DNA of 64,000 bases, taken from Chondrinema litorale (GTDB lineage: Bacteria; Bacteroidota; Bacteroidia; Cytophagales; Flammeovirgaceae). Of this stretch, positions 35,921 through 45,304 are shown piece by piece (position 1 is the first letter of the stretch; each line of letters begins with the position of its first letter). Under the pieces are notes generated by a model that saw only the letters and a list, made by a program, of their open reading frames with translations, did not search any database and was not told where the DNA came from. The position numbers and the translations under genes were made by a program. The DNA is taken from the NCBI RefSeq assembly GCF_026250525.1, contig NZ_CP111043.1, positions 2,407,421-2,471,420 of the forward strand, in the 5' to 3' direction.

Positions 35921-38398
35921 ATGACCACCGCTAAAGAAATACGGGATAGTATCAATGAAGAGTATTACCAAAGAATCGCAGAGGGAGAAAATTACTATTC
36001 AATAAGAGACTATTTTGCCTTTTTCTACATAGAAAAATACTTTTCGCCAGAGCAAAAGCAGGAAATCAGCAAAAACGTGCTATTCGAATTAAAAGCCAGA
36101 GCCAGTGAGAAGCGGATGCTCGTTCTCGAAAAATATAAAAACTTTACAGAGGAAGATATCAACAAAGTATCAGAAGAATTTAATGCTTTTAATGGTATAT
36201 TAAATTACTTGGTGCCACCAGCCGCAGAGGTAATTACAGAAGCTGAGTTGATAGAATTGCTGAATTATTACGATGGCAAATATGTGCTTCAATACAAAGT
36301 GGGGCATAGCCATGCATGGCTAGATTATGACATTAGCTCAGCCTTACTCAACCCAAGCCAAATTTTCAATTTGGTCATTCAGTTCAAGAAAAAGCAGACA
36401 CATTCAGACAAGCTTACCCAAAAATTGAAGGAAATTGAAGAATCTTCATTTATCCAAAGAGATTATCTTTTAGGTAAACTAAATAGTGTAATTGCATTAG
36501 ATAATAATGCATTAAATTCTGAGTTGGAAGTCGCTAAAAAAGAGATTGAACTAGAAGTTAATACACTTGCTAGCCACAAAAAATGGAAGTGGTTGCAAGA
36601 CTATCCCATCGAGTTTATAGCTGATAGAAATGAGTTTTATGAGCTCGTGGTGGATTTGTCTAACATCAATTATTTTAATCTTTATGCTGTTTCAGATGAG
36701 CTAAAGGCTAAAATTGCTAAGGTTAACCCAGAGAAATTTGAAGTATTTGTTTTAGATGTTTTAGAAGATGCGAAGAACGATAGTAAGAAAAGAAGCGGTT
36801 GGTTTTTAGGTGAAAAAGTTATTGCCTTTCGGGTTTTTGTTTGGTTAATGCATTATCTGAAAACGCCTAATCAATATGCAATTCTGATAAAAATAGGAGA
36901 GAAGTGTTTCACTAAAATAAAAGGAGTAGGGCCGACTTCTAGAAAACTGGGCGATGTGGTTTTAAGGATTTTGTTTGAAAGTGAGACCATAGAAGGTTTG
37001 GGTGCTTTGCTTACCATGGATAGCCGAAACAAGTATCCGGTTTTTAAAGAGGCATTGAAAGAAGCTATTCGAAAAGCGATTAATTATACCAAGCTCAATC
37101 CGAATGAGGTAGAAGATTACTTTATCTCAGACTACGATTTGGTAAATGGTACTGTGCAAATGAGTTTTGGCGAATACTCATCTGAAATTCAGGTGGAAAG
37201 TTTGGCTAAAGTAAGCTTGATATGGTATAAACCAGATAAATCAATTCAGAAAAGTGTACCAGCAAAGGTGAAGAATGAATTTGCCAATGAATTAAAGCTT
37301 TGGAAAGCCACGCAAAAAGACATTAAAAAAGAGCTTTCTGGGCAAAAAATGCGAATAGAAGCTTTTTGGAGAAAGAACAAATCTTGGCCGTTTGAAAAGT
37401 GGAAAAAGTATTTGCTAGATCACCAACTTCTTAAATTCTTAACACATAGTTTAATCTGGCAATTTGACACCGAAGGCAAAACCCAAAGTGGATTTGTAGT
37501 AGATGGTCAGTTAGTAGATTATCATAAAGAGCCTTTAACCGAAATAGAAAATGCCACAGTTACTTTATGGCATCCTGTAAATGCTGCAGTAGAAGAGGTG
37601 CATTTGTGGCGATCTTTTATGTTGGCAAACGAAATTAAACAGCCATTTAAGCAAGCTTTTAGAGAAGTGTATTTAGTTACTGATGCAGAAATCAATACTT
37701 CTACTTACTCAAATCGCTTTAATGGACATGTATTAAATCACCATAAATTTGCGGCACTGGCGAAACAAAGATTATGGAAATACGATAGCGTTTATACTTA
37801 CGATAACCCGTTTATTGAATTTCGTGAATATAAAATTAGAATCACTTTAGATTTACAAACTCAGTATACACTGGCTGTTTCTGAAAGGGTTCACTTTAGA
37901 AATACACAAGAAAATGTAGCCCAAAAAGCAGAAGATGTTCCCACTATTGTTTTCTCGGAAGCCATGCGAGATGTAGATTTATTTGTGGGTGTTTGTTCTA
38001 TCGGGATGGAAGACGAGTGGAACGATAATAACCACATGAATTACTGGCAGAGTTATTCAAAATCTGAACTTTCGGAGTTGGCTAAGACCAGAAAGCAGAT
38101 TTTAGAAAACCTCATTCCTAAGTTAAAAATTAAAGATCAGTGTGGGTTTACAGATAGAAGTTTGGTGGTAAAAGGCAAACTGAAAACCTATAAAATCCAT
38201 TTTGGTAGTGGTAATATTTTAATGGAGCCAAACGATCAGTATTTGTGCATTATACCAGACAAAAGCAGAGGTGCATCGAGCAAAAAAATATTCCTTCCAT
38301 TCGACGATGACCATGTGCTTTCCATTATATTAAGTAAAGCATTACTATTGGCAGACGATGATAAAATTACCGATCCGGTTATTTTAAATCAGTTATAA
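35921..38398 (+). CDS. DUF4132 large protein
   Basis: An 825-residue soluble protein. The last third matches DUF4132 (KNKSWPFEKWKKYLLDHQ, LIWQFDTEGKTQSGF, FKQAFREVYLVTDAE, NRFNGHVLNHHKFAALAKQR). The N-terminal two thirds are helical repeats. In E. coli the related MolR/YehI proteins carry the same region together with a WGR domain; no WGR is visible here. Biochemical role is unknown. It may share a transcript with the SMI1/KNR4 gene and ends in a clear terminator. Confidence 0.87.
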   Translation: MTTAKEIRDSINEEYYQRIAEGENYYSIRDYFAFFYIEKYFSPEQKQEISKNVLFELKARASEKRMLVLEKYKNFTEEDINKVSEEFNAFNGILNYLVPPAAEVITEAELIELLNYYDGKYVLQYKVGHSHAWLDYDISSALLNPSQIFNLVIQFKKKQTHSDKLTQKLKEIEESSFIQRDYLLGKLNSVIALDNNALNSELEVAKKEIELEVNTLASHKKWKWLQDYPIEFIADRNEFYELVVDLSNINYFNLYAVSDELKAKIAKVNPEKFEVFVLDVLEDAKNDSKKRSGWFLGEKVIAFRVFVWLMHYLKTPNQYAILIKIGEKCFTKIKGVGPTSRKLGDVVLRILFESETIEGLGALLTMDSRNKYPVFKEALKEAIRKAINYTKLNPNEVEDYFISDYDLVNGTVQMSFGEYSSEIQVESLAKVSLIWYKPDKSIQKSVPAKVKNEFANELKLWKATQKDIKKELSGQKMRIEAFWRKNKSWPFEKWKKYLLDHQLLKFLTHSLIWQFDTEGKTQSGFVVDGQLVDYHKEPLTEIENATVTLWHPVNAAVEEVHLWRSFMLANEIKQPFKQAFREVYLVTDAEINTSTYSNRFNGHVLNHHKFAALAKQRLWKYDSVYTYDNPFIEFREYKIRITLDLQTQYTLAVSERVHFRNTQENVAQKAEDVPTIVFSEAMRDVDLFVGVCSIGMEDEWNDNNHMNYWQSYSKSELSELAKTRKQILENLIPKLKIKDQCGFTDRSLVVKGKLKTYKIHFGSGNILMEPNDQYLCIIPDKSRGASSKKIFLPFDDDHVLSIILSKALLLADDDKITDPVILNQL

Positions 38399-38418
38399 AA
38401 ATTAAAATCTATAAGTAT

Positions 38419-38460
38419 AAAAGCATTCTTTTTTGCCGAAAGAATGCTTTTGTTTTTTTC
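38419..38460 (+). terminator. Rho-independent terminator after the DUF4132 gene
   Basis: AAAAGCATTCTT (38419-38430) pairs perfectly with AAGAATGCTTTT (38440-38451) over a 9-base loop, followed by a T-run. The rest of the gap to 38633 holds the catalase promoter region. Confidence 0.9.
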
Positions 38461-38566
38461 AGCTTATCCTTTCTACTACAATTTTTTTCGTATCAGGTTA
38501 AAAGGATTTACTTAATAGGGACACTGTTATGAGTAGTTATTTATTTTTTAAATAAAGGTGCAATAA

Positions 38567-38603
38567 TTATCAATTTGATAAATATTTCTTGTCTATAGAT
38601 TTT
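38567..38603 (+). promoter_or_regulatory. Catalase promoter with overlapping palindrome
   Basis: TAGATTTT (38596-38603) matches seven of eight bases of the Bacteroidota -7 element, with TTTG 18 bases upstream (38574-38577). A perfect palindrome, TTATCAA-T-TTGATAA (38567-38581), covers the -33 element, the place where a repressor would block RNA polymerase. Start of transcription would be near 38610, 24 bases before the catalase start codon. Confidence 0.5.
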
Positions 38604-38633
38604 TGTGGGAAACTAAATACTTACATATCATAA

Positions 38634-40148
38634 ATGAGAAAATTAAATTTTATCTTAATTGCATTGTGCATCAGTATGAGTGTTTTTGCACAAGACATGA
38701 CCACAAACACAGGAGCGCCTGTGGGAGACAATCAAAATTCAAAAACAGCAGGTGAATATGGTCCAGTACTATTAGAAGATATCCACTTAATTGAAAAACT
38801 GGCTGCTTTCGATAGAGAGAGAATTCCTGAGCGTGTTGTACACGCAAGAGGTGCAGGAGCTTTTGGTTACTTTGAAGCCAGCAAAGACATGTCTGAGTTT
38901 ACCATGGCAGCTCCATTTCAAGAAGTGGGTAAAAAAACTGAATTAGCAGTACGTTTTTCTACTGTAATTCATGGTAAAGGTTCGCCAGAAACTGCTCGTG
39001 ACCCACGCGGTTTTGCTGTTAAATTTTACACAGAGCAAGGTAACTACGATATTGTAGGTAATAACCTGCCAATCTTCTTTATCCGTGATGCGATCAAGTT
39101 TCCAGACATGGTACATTCTTTAAAGCCATCACCAGTTACTAATAAGCAAGATCCGAATCGCTTTTTCGATTTCTTCTCAAACATACCAGAGTCAACACAC
39201 ATGATCACTAGATTATGGACAGACCTTGGTACGCCACTTGGTTACCAGTATATGAATGGTAGCAGTGTACATGGCTTTAAGTGGATAAATGACAAAGGTG
39301 AGGTAATCTATGTGAAGTATTCATGGGTTTCTAAGCAGGGTGAGAAAAATATGAGTGTAAAAGAAGCTGCTATGCAACAGGCAAAAGATTGGCAACACGC
39401 TACAGTATCATTACGCAATGATATTGAAGAAGGAGATTATCCACAGTGGGATTTATATGTGCAGTTAATTAAGCCTGAAGATATCCACAGTTTTGATTTC
39501 TGGCCTTTAGATGCTACTAAAGATTGGCCTGCTGATAAAATCGAGAAGATTAAAATCGGAACTATGACATTGAACAGAAACCCTGTAAACTATTTTCAGG
39601 AAGTGGAGTCAATTGCATTTGCACCAGGTTCTTTAATTCCGGGAGTTGAGCCTTCTGAAGATAAACTTTTACAAGGTAGATTATTCTCTTACTTCGATAC
39701 ACATCGCCACAGACTAGGCCCAAATTATTTACAAGTTGATGTAAATAGGCCTAAAGGTAAAGTAGTAAACTACAATGCAGATAGTTACGCAAGTACTAGA
39801 AACCAGAATTTTGATAACCCTGATGTTAACTACCAACCAAGTAACAAAACTCCGGTTGCAGAAAATACAACATACAGAGCATCAAAAACTACATTAAATA
39901 ATGTAACTATCACTCAACAAAAAATTAGCAAAACCAACGATTTTGCTCAAGCGGGTGATTTCTACAGATCGCTAACAGATACCGAAAAAGACCATTTAAT
40001 TAGCAACCTTGCTGGTGATTTAGGTCAGGTAACTGATAAAAACATCCAGAAAAAAATGATCACTCATTTCTATAGAGCCGACAGAGATTACGGTATGCGT
40101 GTAGCAACTGCGCTTGGTTTTGATAAAGAAGATTTTATGGGTCATTAA
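38634..40148 (+). CDS. katA: Exported monofunctional haem catalase
   Basis: A 504-residue catalase (2 H2O2 to O2 and water) preceded by a signal peptide (MRKLNFILIALCISMSVFAQ), so it should act in the periplasm. Active-site residues are present: His70 (RVVHARGAG), Asn143/144 (VGNNLPIFFIRD) and the haem-ligating Tyr353 (RLFSYFDTHRHR). The length fits the small-subunit clade. An exported ankyrin protein follows, as in the KatB-AnkB pair of Pseudomonas, where the partner supports catalase activity. The gene symbol is by family. Confidence 0.95.
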   Translation: MRKLNFILIALCISMSVFAQDMTTNTGAPVGDNQNSKTAGEYGPVLLEDIHLIEKLAAFDRERIPERVVHARGAGAFGYFEASKDMSEFTMAAPFQEVGKKTELAVRFSTVIHGKGSPETARDPRGFAVKFYTEQGNYDIVGNNLPIFFIRDAIKFPDMVHSLKPSPVTNKQDPNRFFDFFSNIPESTHMITRLWTDLGTPLGYQYMNGSSVHGFKWINDKGEVIYVKYSWVSKQGEKNMSVKEAAMQQAKDWQHATVSLRNDIEEGDYPQWDLYVQLIKPEDIHSFDFWPLDATKDWPADKIEKIKIGTMTLNRNPVNYFQEVESIAFAPGSLIPGVEPSEDKLLQGRLFSYFDTHRHRLGPNYLQVDVNRPKGKVVNYNADSYASTRNQNFDNPDVNYQPSNKTPVAENTTYRASKTTLNNVTITQQKISKTNDFAQAGDFYRSLTDTEKDHLISNLAGDLGQVTDKNIQKKMITHFYRADRDYGMRVATALGFDKEDFMGH

Positions 40149-40186
40149 TTATCAAGAAAGTCAACAATAAGCATCTATAGATAAAC

Positions 40187-40238
40187 AGGTTTTCCTCTGA
40201 GTTTTGAGAGTTTTCCAGTGTAACAAAAGAGGAAACCT
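40187..40238 (+). other. Stem-loop between catalase and ankyrin genes
   Basis: AGGTTTTCCTCT (40187-40198) pairs with AGAGGAAACCT (40228-40238), 11 pairs with a single T bulge and a 29-base loop. No T-run follows, so it is unlikely to stop transcription; it could protect the catalase message from 3' decay or set the ratio of the two proteins. Confidence 0.45.
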
Positions 40239-40313
40239 ATACTGCAATTTCAATCGCAGGCCAATAACAACACATATTATAACACATTGCAACATTTTTT
40301 AATCAGACAGACT

Positions 40314-40877
40314 ATGAAACATATTATTCCTTTCGTTCTTCTAATTTTACTTGCCAAAGGTTTAAGTGCACAAAATTCAACTGACATATTTGAAGCTTGT
40401 CGTGCAGGCGATTTGGCAACAGTAAAAGCTTTACAAAATATAAATGCAGATACGCTAAACAGTGTAGACTATAAAGGATATACACCACTTATTTTGGCGG
40501 TTTATAATGATCAGCCAGAGGTAGTAGCCTATTTACTAACACAAAAAGTAAACACAGATGCCCAAGATCAATCTGGTAATACCGCACTAATGGGAGCAGT
40601 ATTTAAAGGTTATCAACAGCATGTGAAGATACTCTTAGAAAATGGTACTTCGGTAGACCAGCAAAATTACAATGCAGCTACTGCTTTAACTTTTGCAGCT
40701 ACATTTGGTGGCCCAGAAATAGTAAAACTGCTTTTGGAGCACAATGCAAATGTGAATATTAAAGATGCTAGAGGATATACAGCCATAGACCATGCGAAAA
40801 TGCAAGGCAACACCGCAGTGGTAGAAGTATTTGATGCTTATATCGGAAATAAGAATTCCACTGATGGGAAAAAATAA
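40314..40877 (+). CDS. Exported ankyrin-repeat protein
   Basis: A 187-residue protein with a signal peptide (MKHIIPFVLLILLAKGLSAQ); ATG 40314 is preferred to a TTG at 40287 because it opens the signal. Four ankyrin repeats follow (GYTPLILAVYNDQPEVVAYL, NTALMGAVFKGYQQHVKILL, ATALTFAATFGGPEIVKLLL, GYTAIDHAKMQGNTAVVEVF). Its position 165 bases after the exported catalase and the same destination suggest a helper for catalase folding or haem loading, as known for AnkB. Ends at a bidirectional terminator. Confidence 0.88.
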   Translation: MKHIIPFVLLILLAKGLSAQNSTDIFEACRAGDLATVKALQNINADTLNSVDYKGYTPLILAVYNDQPEVVAYLLTQKVNTDAQDQSGNTALMGAVFKGYQQHVKILLENGTSVDQQNYNAATALTFAATFGGPEIVKLLLEHNANVNIKDARGYTAIDHAKMQGNTAVVEVFDAYIGNKNSTDGKK

Positions 40878-40952
40878 ATAGCGTATTAGGAAGTGACGAA
40901 AGAAAAAAAGGGGCTACAATACAGAATTGTAGAGAATTGATTGCTAAAATTT

Positions 40953-41003
40953 AAAAATCACGACGGTTCTGATGTAATGTCAGATTTTGTCGTGATTTTT
41001 TTT
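40953..41003 (+). terminator. Bidirectional terminator between ankyrin and rtcB genes
   Basis: AAAAATCACGAC (40953-40964) pairs perfectly with GTCGTGATTTTT (40989-41000); the loop itself holds a small TCTGA/TCAGA hairpin, and eight T follow. The minus-strand reading also ends in a U-rich tract, so it can serve the convergent rtcB gene. Confidence 0.88.
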
Positions 41004-41015
41004 CTTGCTGATATA

Positions 41016-42479
<1,464 letters not shown>

Positions 42480-42557
42480 TCACCAATACTAAATCACAAC
42501 TCATATCCATAAGCAACCATTTTTCTTTTCAAGTCATCTTGCCATAAAACCTAGGCA

Positions 42558-42980
42558 ATGGAAAGACAAATTCTTGAAGATTATAAGATTAATGTGAAAC
42601 TCAAATTATCTGCTTTATGGGTTTCTTTAATCTTTTGCTATATCTATGGAGATTATTTTGAATTGTATGTTCCCCAAAAAGTAAGTGGATTGCTGAGTGG
42701 TGAAAATATGCTAGATACACCCAGCAAATTATTTATAGCCACACTAGTTCTCGTAATTCCATCATTAATGATTTGCCTTTCTATACTTTTAAAGTCAGCA
42801 ATATCGAGGTGGTTAAATATTATTTTTGGTTTAGTATTCACTTTAATGATGTTGTTCATTGCTATAAATTCCATATCCTCTTGGTATAGTTTCTATGTAT
42901 TTCTGGCTTTTACAGAAAGTATCATTACCGCTTACATAGTTTGGCTCGCTTGGAACTGGCCACTTAGTAAAACATCTTGA
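42558..42980 (+). CDS. DUF6326-like four-helix membrane protein
   Basis: A 140-residue protein with four membrane helices (about 17-35, 58-78, 85-105, 110-132) and the pattern LWVSLIFCYIYGDYFELYVP, typical of a family called DUF6326. Function unknown. Its stop overlaps a possible TTG of the AraC-type gene, so the membrane protein, small AraC regulator and VOC protein look like one operon. Confidence 0.78.
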   Translation: MERQILEDYKINVKLKLSALWVSLIFCYIYGDYFELYVPQKVSGLLSGENMLDTPSKLFIATLVLVIPSLMICLSILLKSAISRWLNIIFGLVFTLMMLFIAINSISSWYSFYVFLAFTESIITAYIVWLAWNWPLSKTS

Positions 42981-43012
42981 AATACTATAAATTTATAGAA
43001 AAATTTAGCCAG

Positions 43013-43393
43013 ATGACTTTCTATGCAAACACGGTAAAAAAGCTTAGTGAGCAATTATATGCAAAAGAATATCTCACTACATACATCATTAGAGCAAAAC
43101 ATTTAATGGATAATCATTTTGGGCAAGAGCTTAACTTAGATGCCATTGCTGAAGAAGCTTGTTTGTCTAAGTTTCATTTCATCAGGATGTTTAAAAAGTA
43201 TTATGGCAAAACGCCTAATCAGTATTTGCGAGAAATAAGAATTAGGCAAGCTAAGAGCATGTTGAGTGAGGGCATTCCTGTTACCGCAGTTTGTTTTACG
43301 GTGGGATTCAATAGTCTTTCTACTTTTTCTGCTTTCTATAAAAGTTATACAGGTAAAACACCTTCGATTCAGCAAAAAAGCAATTTTAAATAA
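43013..43393 (+). CDS. Short AraC-type DNA-binding protein
   Basis: A 126-residue regulator consisting of almost only the AraC DNA-binding domain: NLDAIAEEACLSKFHFIRMF and VTAVCFTVGFNSLSTFSAFY are the two helix-turn-helix units. ATG 43013 is chosen; a TTG at 42977, overlapping the previous stop as TTGA, would add twelve residues and allow coupling. With no sensing domain it resembles SoxS/MarA-type regulators controlled by their amount. Likely acts on its own operon. Confidence 0.83.
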   Translation: MTFYANTVKKLSEQLYAKEYLTTYIIRAKHLMDNHFGQELNLDAIAEEACLSKFHFIRMFKKYYGKTPNQYLREIRIRQAKSMLSEGIPVTAVCFTVGFNSLSTFSAFYKSYTGKTPSIQQKSNFK

Positions 43394-43441
43394 ATCCATC
43401 TGCTAAAAAGCCCAGATATTTATCATTAAAAAAAGGAAATT

Positions 43442-43828
43442 ATGAAAATTACGCTAACAAGTTTAATGGTAGATAATCAGCAAAAAGCGATTAAGTTTTA
43501 TACTGAAACGCTGGGTTTTATTAAGAAAACAGACATTCCAATGGGAGAGCATAGCTGGATTACTGTGGTTTCGCCCGAAGCACAAGATGGTGTAGAACTA
43601 GTATTAGAACCACTGGGTTTTGAGCCTGCTAAAGTTTTCCAGAAAGCTTTGTACGAAGCGGGTATACCTGCAACAGCCTTTTCTGTTGATAATGTAGATG
43701 AAGAATTTGAGCGATTAAGTGAAGCAGGTGTAAAATTTAGCATGCAACCTACAGTGATGGGCCCAACTAAATTGGCTGTGTTAGACGATACTTGTGGTAA
43801 CAACATCCAGATTTTTCAAATCATATAG
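43442..43828 (+). CDS. VOC-family (glyoxalase-like) protein
   Basis: A 128-residue vicinal-oxygen-chelate fold protein with paired beta-alpha-beta modules (LTSLMVDNQQKAIKFYTETL, then ATAFSVDNVDEEFERLSEAG). Only part of the usual metal ligand set (His37, Glu-rich strands) is visible, so enzyme, carrier or resistance protein are all possible. Last gene of the DUF6326-AraC-VOC group. Confidence 0.85.
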   Translation: MKITLTSLMVDNQQKAIKFYTETLGFIKKTDIPMGEHSWITVVSPEAQDGVELVLEPLGFEPAKVFQKALYEAGIPATAFSVDNVDEEFERLSEAGVKFSMQPTVMGPTKLAVLDDTCGNNIQIFQII

Positions 43829-43982
43829 TTTCTATCAATCAGTAATAAGTGGAAGTTATCAACATACTTATCAACACTGTTGAAAGGTACAATTTTCGGA
43901 TGTATTTTAGAGAAATTTGGAATAAAAAAAGGATGTATACTACTCGTATACATCCTGGAATCTATCTATCAAAAAGAAAAAG

Positions 43983-44240
43983 TTACCTGTCTATTGAGCC
44001 TGTGACTCTTTTCATAAAGATATTTAAGGCTTCTTTTTCAGATTTCCCTTGCTTCATTAATTCACGAACTTCCAAAGCTCCCTGCATATTCGAAAGCATT
44101 TCTCCTAACACGTCCAATTCTTCGTCTTTAATTGCTTCACTTTCAGTAATATGCTCAAGCACTTCTACTGCTTCTAATATATAATCCTGATCGTGATCTT
44201 TAATAAATTCGTGGATATGTTTAATTACTGGTAACCTCAT
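43983..44240 (-). CDS. Small DUF6952-like protein
   Basis: An 85-residue acidic helical protein (MRLPVIKHIHEFIKDHDQDY, then EALNIFMKRVTGSIDR at the end). I recognise it as a small conserved Bacteroidota protein found next to thioredoxin and peroxiredoxin genes, named DUF6952 to my recollection. Its start overlaps the thioredoxin stop by 20 bases, so it is translated from the same message. Probably an accessory of the AhpC-thioredoxin pair. Confidence 0.78.
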   Translation of the reverse strand: MRLPVIKHIHEFIKDHDQDYILEAVEVLEHITESEAIKDEELDVLGEMLSNMQGALEVRELMKQGKSEKEALNIFMKRVTGSIDR

Positions 44241-44535
44241 CTACTAATTCTTTTAAAGATTCTACTTTATTAGTTTGTACCTGCTTAACAAATTCACCAT
44301 TCTTGAATGCAGCAAACGTTGGTAAGTTATCTACCGAAGCAAGTTTTCTAGAGTTAGGAAACTTTTCAGCATCAACGATAACAAAAGTAGCGGCTTCGTT
44401 TTCTCTAGCCATTTTTTTGAATTTTGGCTTCATAATACGGCAGTTGCCACACCATCCTGCTGAAAACTGTACAAGAACAGTTTCATTGCTTTTTACCACT
44501 TCATTAAGGGTATCATCTGTTAATTCTTGGAACAT
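44221..44535 (-). CDS. Thioredoxin-family protein
   Basis: A 104-residue thioredoxin with active site WCGNC (Cys29, Cys32) and the cis-Pro segment NLPTF. The CGNC centre differs from the usual CGPC, which shifts the redox potential. Cytoplasmic. It lies 20 bases after the peroxiredoxin gene and is the natural electron donor to it, given the lack of an AhpF gene here. Confidence 0.92.
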   Translation of the reverse strand: MFQELTDDTLNEVVKSNETVLVQFSAGWCGNCRIMKPKFKKMARENEAATFVIVDAEKFPNSRKLASVDNLPTFAAFKNGEFVKQVQTNKVESLKELVDEVTSN

Positions 44536-44555
44536 AGCTGATAAAATTTTAATTT

Positions 44556-45194
44556 TTAGTGAGTACTTAAATAACTTGCAACACCGTCTCTGTTAGCGTT
44601 CATAGCTTGTTTTCCTTCTTCCCAGTTTGCAGGGCAAACTTCACCATGTTGCTGTACGTGAGCGTAAGCGTCGATAAGTCTAATAAATTCTTTTACATTT
44701 CTTCCTAAAGGCATGTGGTTGATACCTTCGTGGAATACTGTACCTTCCTCGTCGATTAAGTAAGTAGCGCGGTAAGATACGTTGTCACCAACTTTGATTT
44801 CAGCATCTAACTCTTCGTCATAAATTACTTCGCTAACATCTAAGATGTCTAATATAGAAGAAAGGTTACGGTTGCTATCTGCAAGAAGGTTGTAAGTTAC
44901 ACCTTCGATTCCACCATTGTCTTTTGCAGTGTTTAACCATGCAAAGTGAACCTCAGCAGTATCGCAAGAAGCTCCAACTACAATAGTGTTTCTTTTTTCA
45001 AATTCTGGTAAAGCCTCCTGGAAAGCGTGTAACTCAGTAGGGCAAACAAAAGTGAAATCTTTTGGGTACCAGAAAAGTAAAACTTTCTTTTTGTTTTCTA
45101 CTGCTTCTTTAAAAATATTTACTGAAATGGTATCACCCATTTCGTTCATAGCTGCAACATCAATATTTGGGAATTTTTTTCCAGTGAATGCCAT
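44556..45194 (-). CDS. ahpC: Typical 2-Cys peroxiredoxin (AhpC)
   Basis: A 212-residue peroxiredoxin that reduces H2O2 and alkyl hydroperoxides. Peroxidatic Cys51 lies in DFTFVCPTE and resolving Cys187 in GEVCPANW. It is first in an operon with thioredoxin and the small DUF6952-like protein, divergent from oxyR. A -7 element lies about 43 bases upstream and an OxyR-type site beyond it, so peroxide-induced expression is expected. Confidence 0.95.
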   Translation of the reverse strand: MAFTGKKFPNIDVAAMNEMGDTISVNIFKEAVENKKKVLLFWYPKDFTFVCPTELHAFQEALPEFEKRNTIVVGASCDTAEVHFAWLNTAKDNGGIEGVTYNLLADSNRNLSSILDILDVSEVIYDEELDAEIKVGDNVSYRATYLIDEEGTVFHEGINHMPLGRNVKEFIRLIDAYAHVQQHGEVCPANWEEGKQAMNANRDGVASYLSTH

Positions 45195-45236
45195 GTCTTT
45201 AGTTTTAAAAATTTTGTTATTTGTAATTTATCTATG

Positions 45237-45244
45237 CAAATGTA
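45237..45244 (-). promoter_or_regulatory. ahpC promoter, -7 element
   Basis: On the minus strand the sequence reads TACATTTG, a perfect match to the Bacteroidota TAnnTTTG element, giving a start of transcription near 45230 and a leader of about 36 bases. No clear -33 TTTG is present, as expected for a promoter that needs an activator. Confidence 0.6.
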
Positions 45245-45266
45245 TATACTTTGTTGATTAGATTTG

Positions 45267-45303
45267 ATTAAATATTTCTATAAACAAAATAGACAGCATC
45301 TAT
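45267..45303. promoter_or_regulatory. OxyR binding site between oxyR and ahpC
   Basis: Quarter-sites spaced exactly by seven bases: ATTA (45267-45270), CTAT (45278-45281), ATAG (45289-45292), CTAT (45300-45303). The classical OxyR motif is ATAG-N7-CTAT-N7-ATAG-N7-CTAT, so three of four are perfect and the outer one keeps two of four bases. The site centres about 55 bases upstream of the predicted ahpC start of transcription, suiting activation, and abuts the oxyR start codon, suiting autorepression. Confidence 0.7.
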
Positions 45304-45304
45304 C

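Noticed and set aside
38571..38596. OxyR-like quarter-sites before the catalase gene (CAAT-N7-ATAT-N7-CTAT)
   Set aside because: Only one quarter is exact, the region is AT-rich so partial matches are expected, and the site would lie between the -33 and -7 elements where an activator does not normally bind.
43849..44184. 111-codon plus-strand frame
   Set aside because: It lies opposite the DUF6952-like gene; its sequence is Ser-rich with no start context, and the minus-strand frame has a conserved protein and operon overlap.
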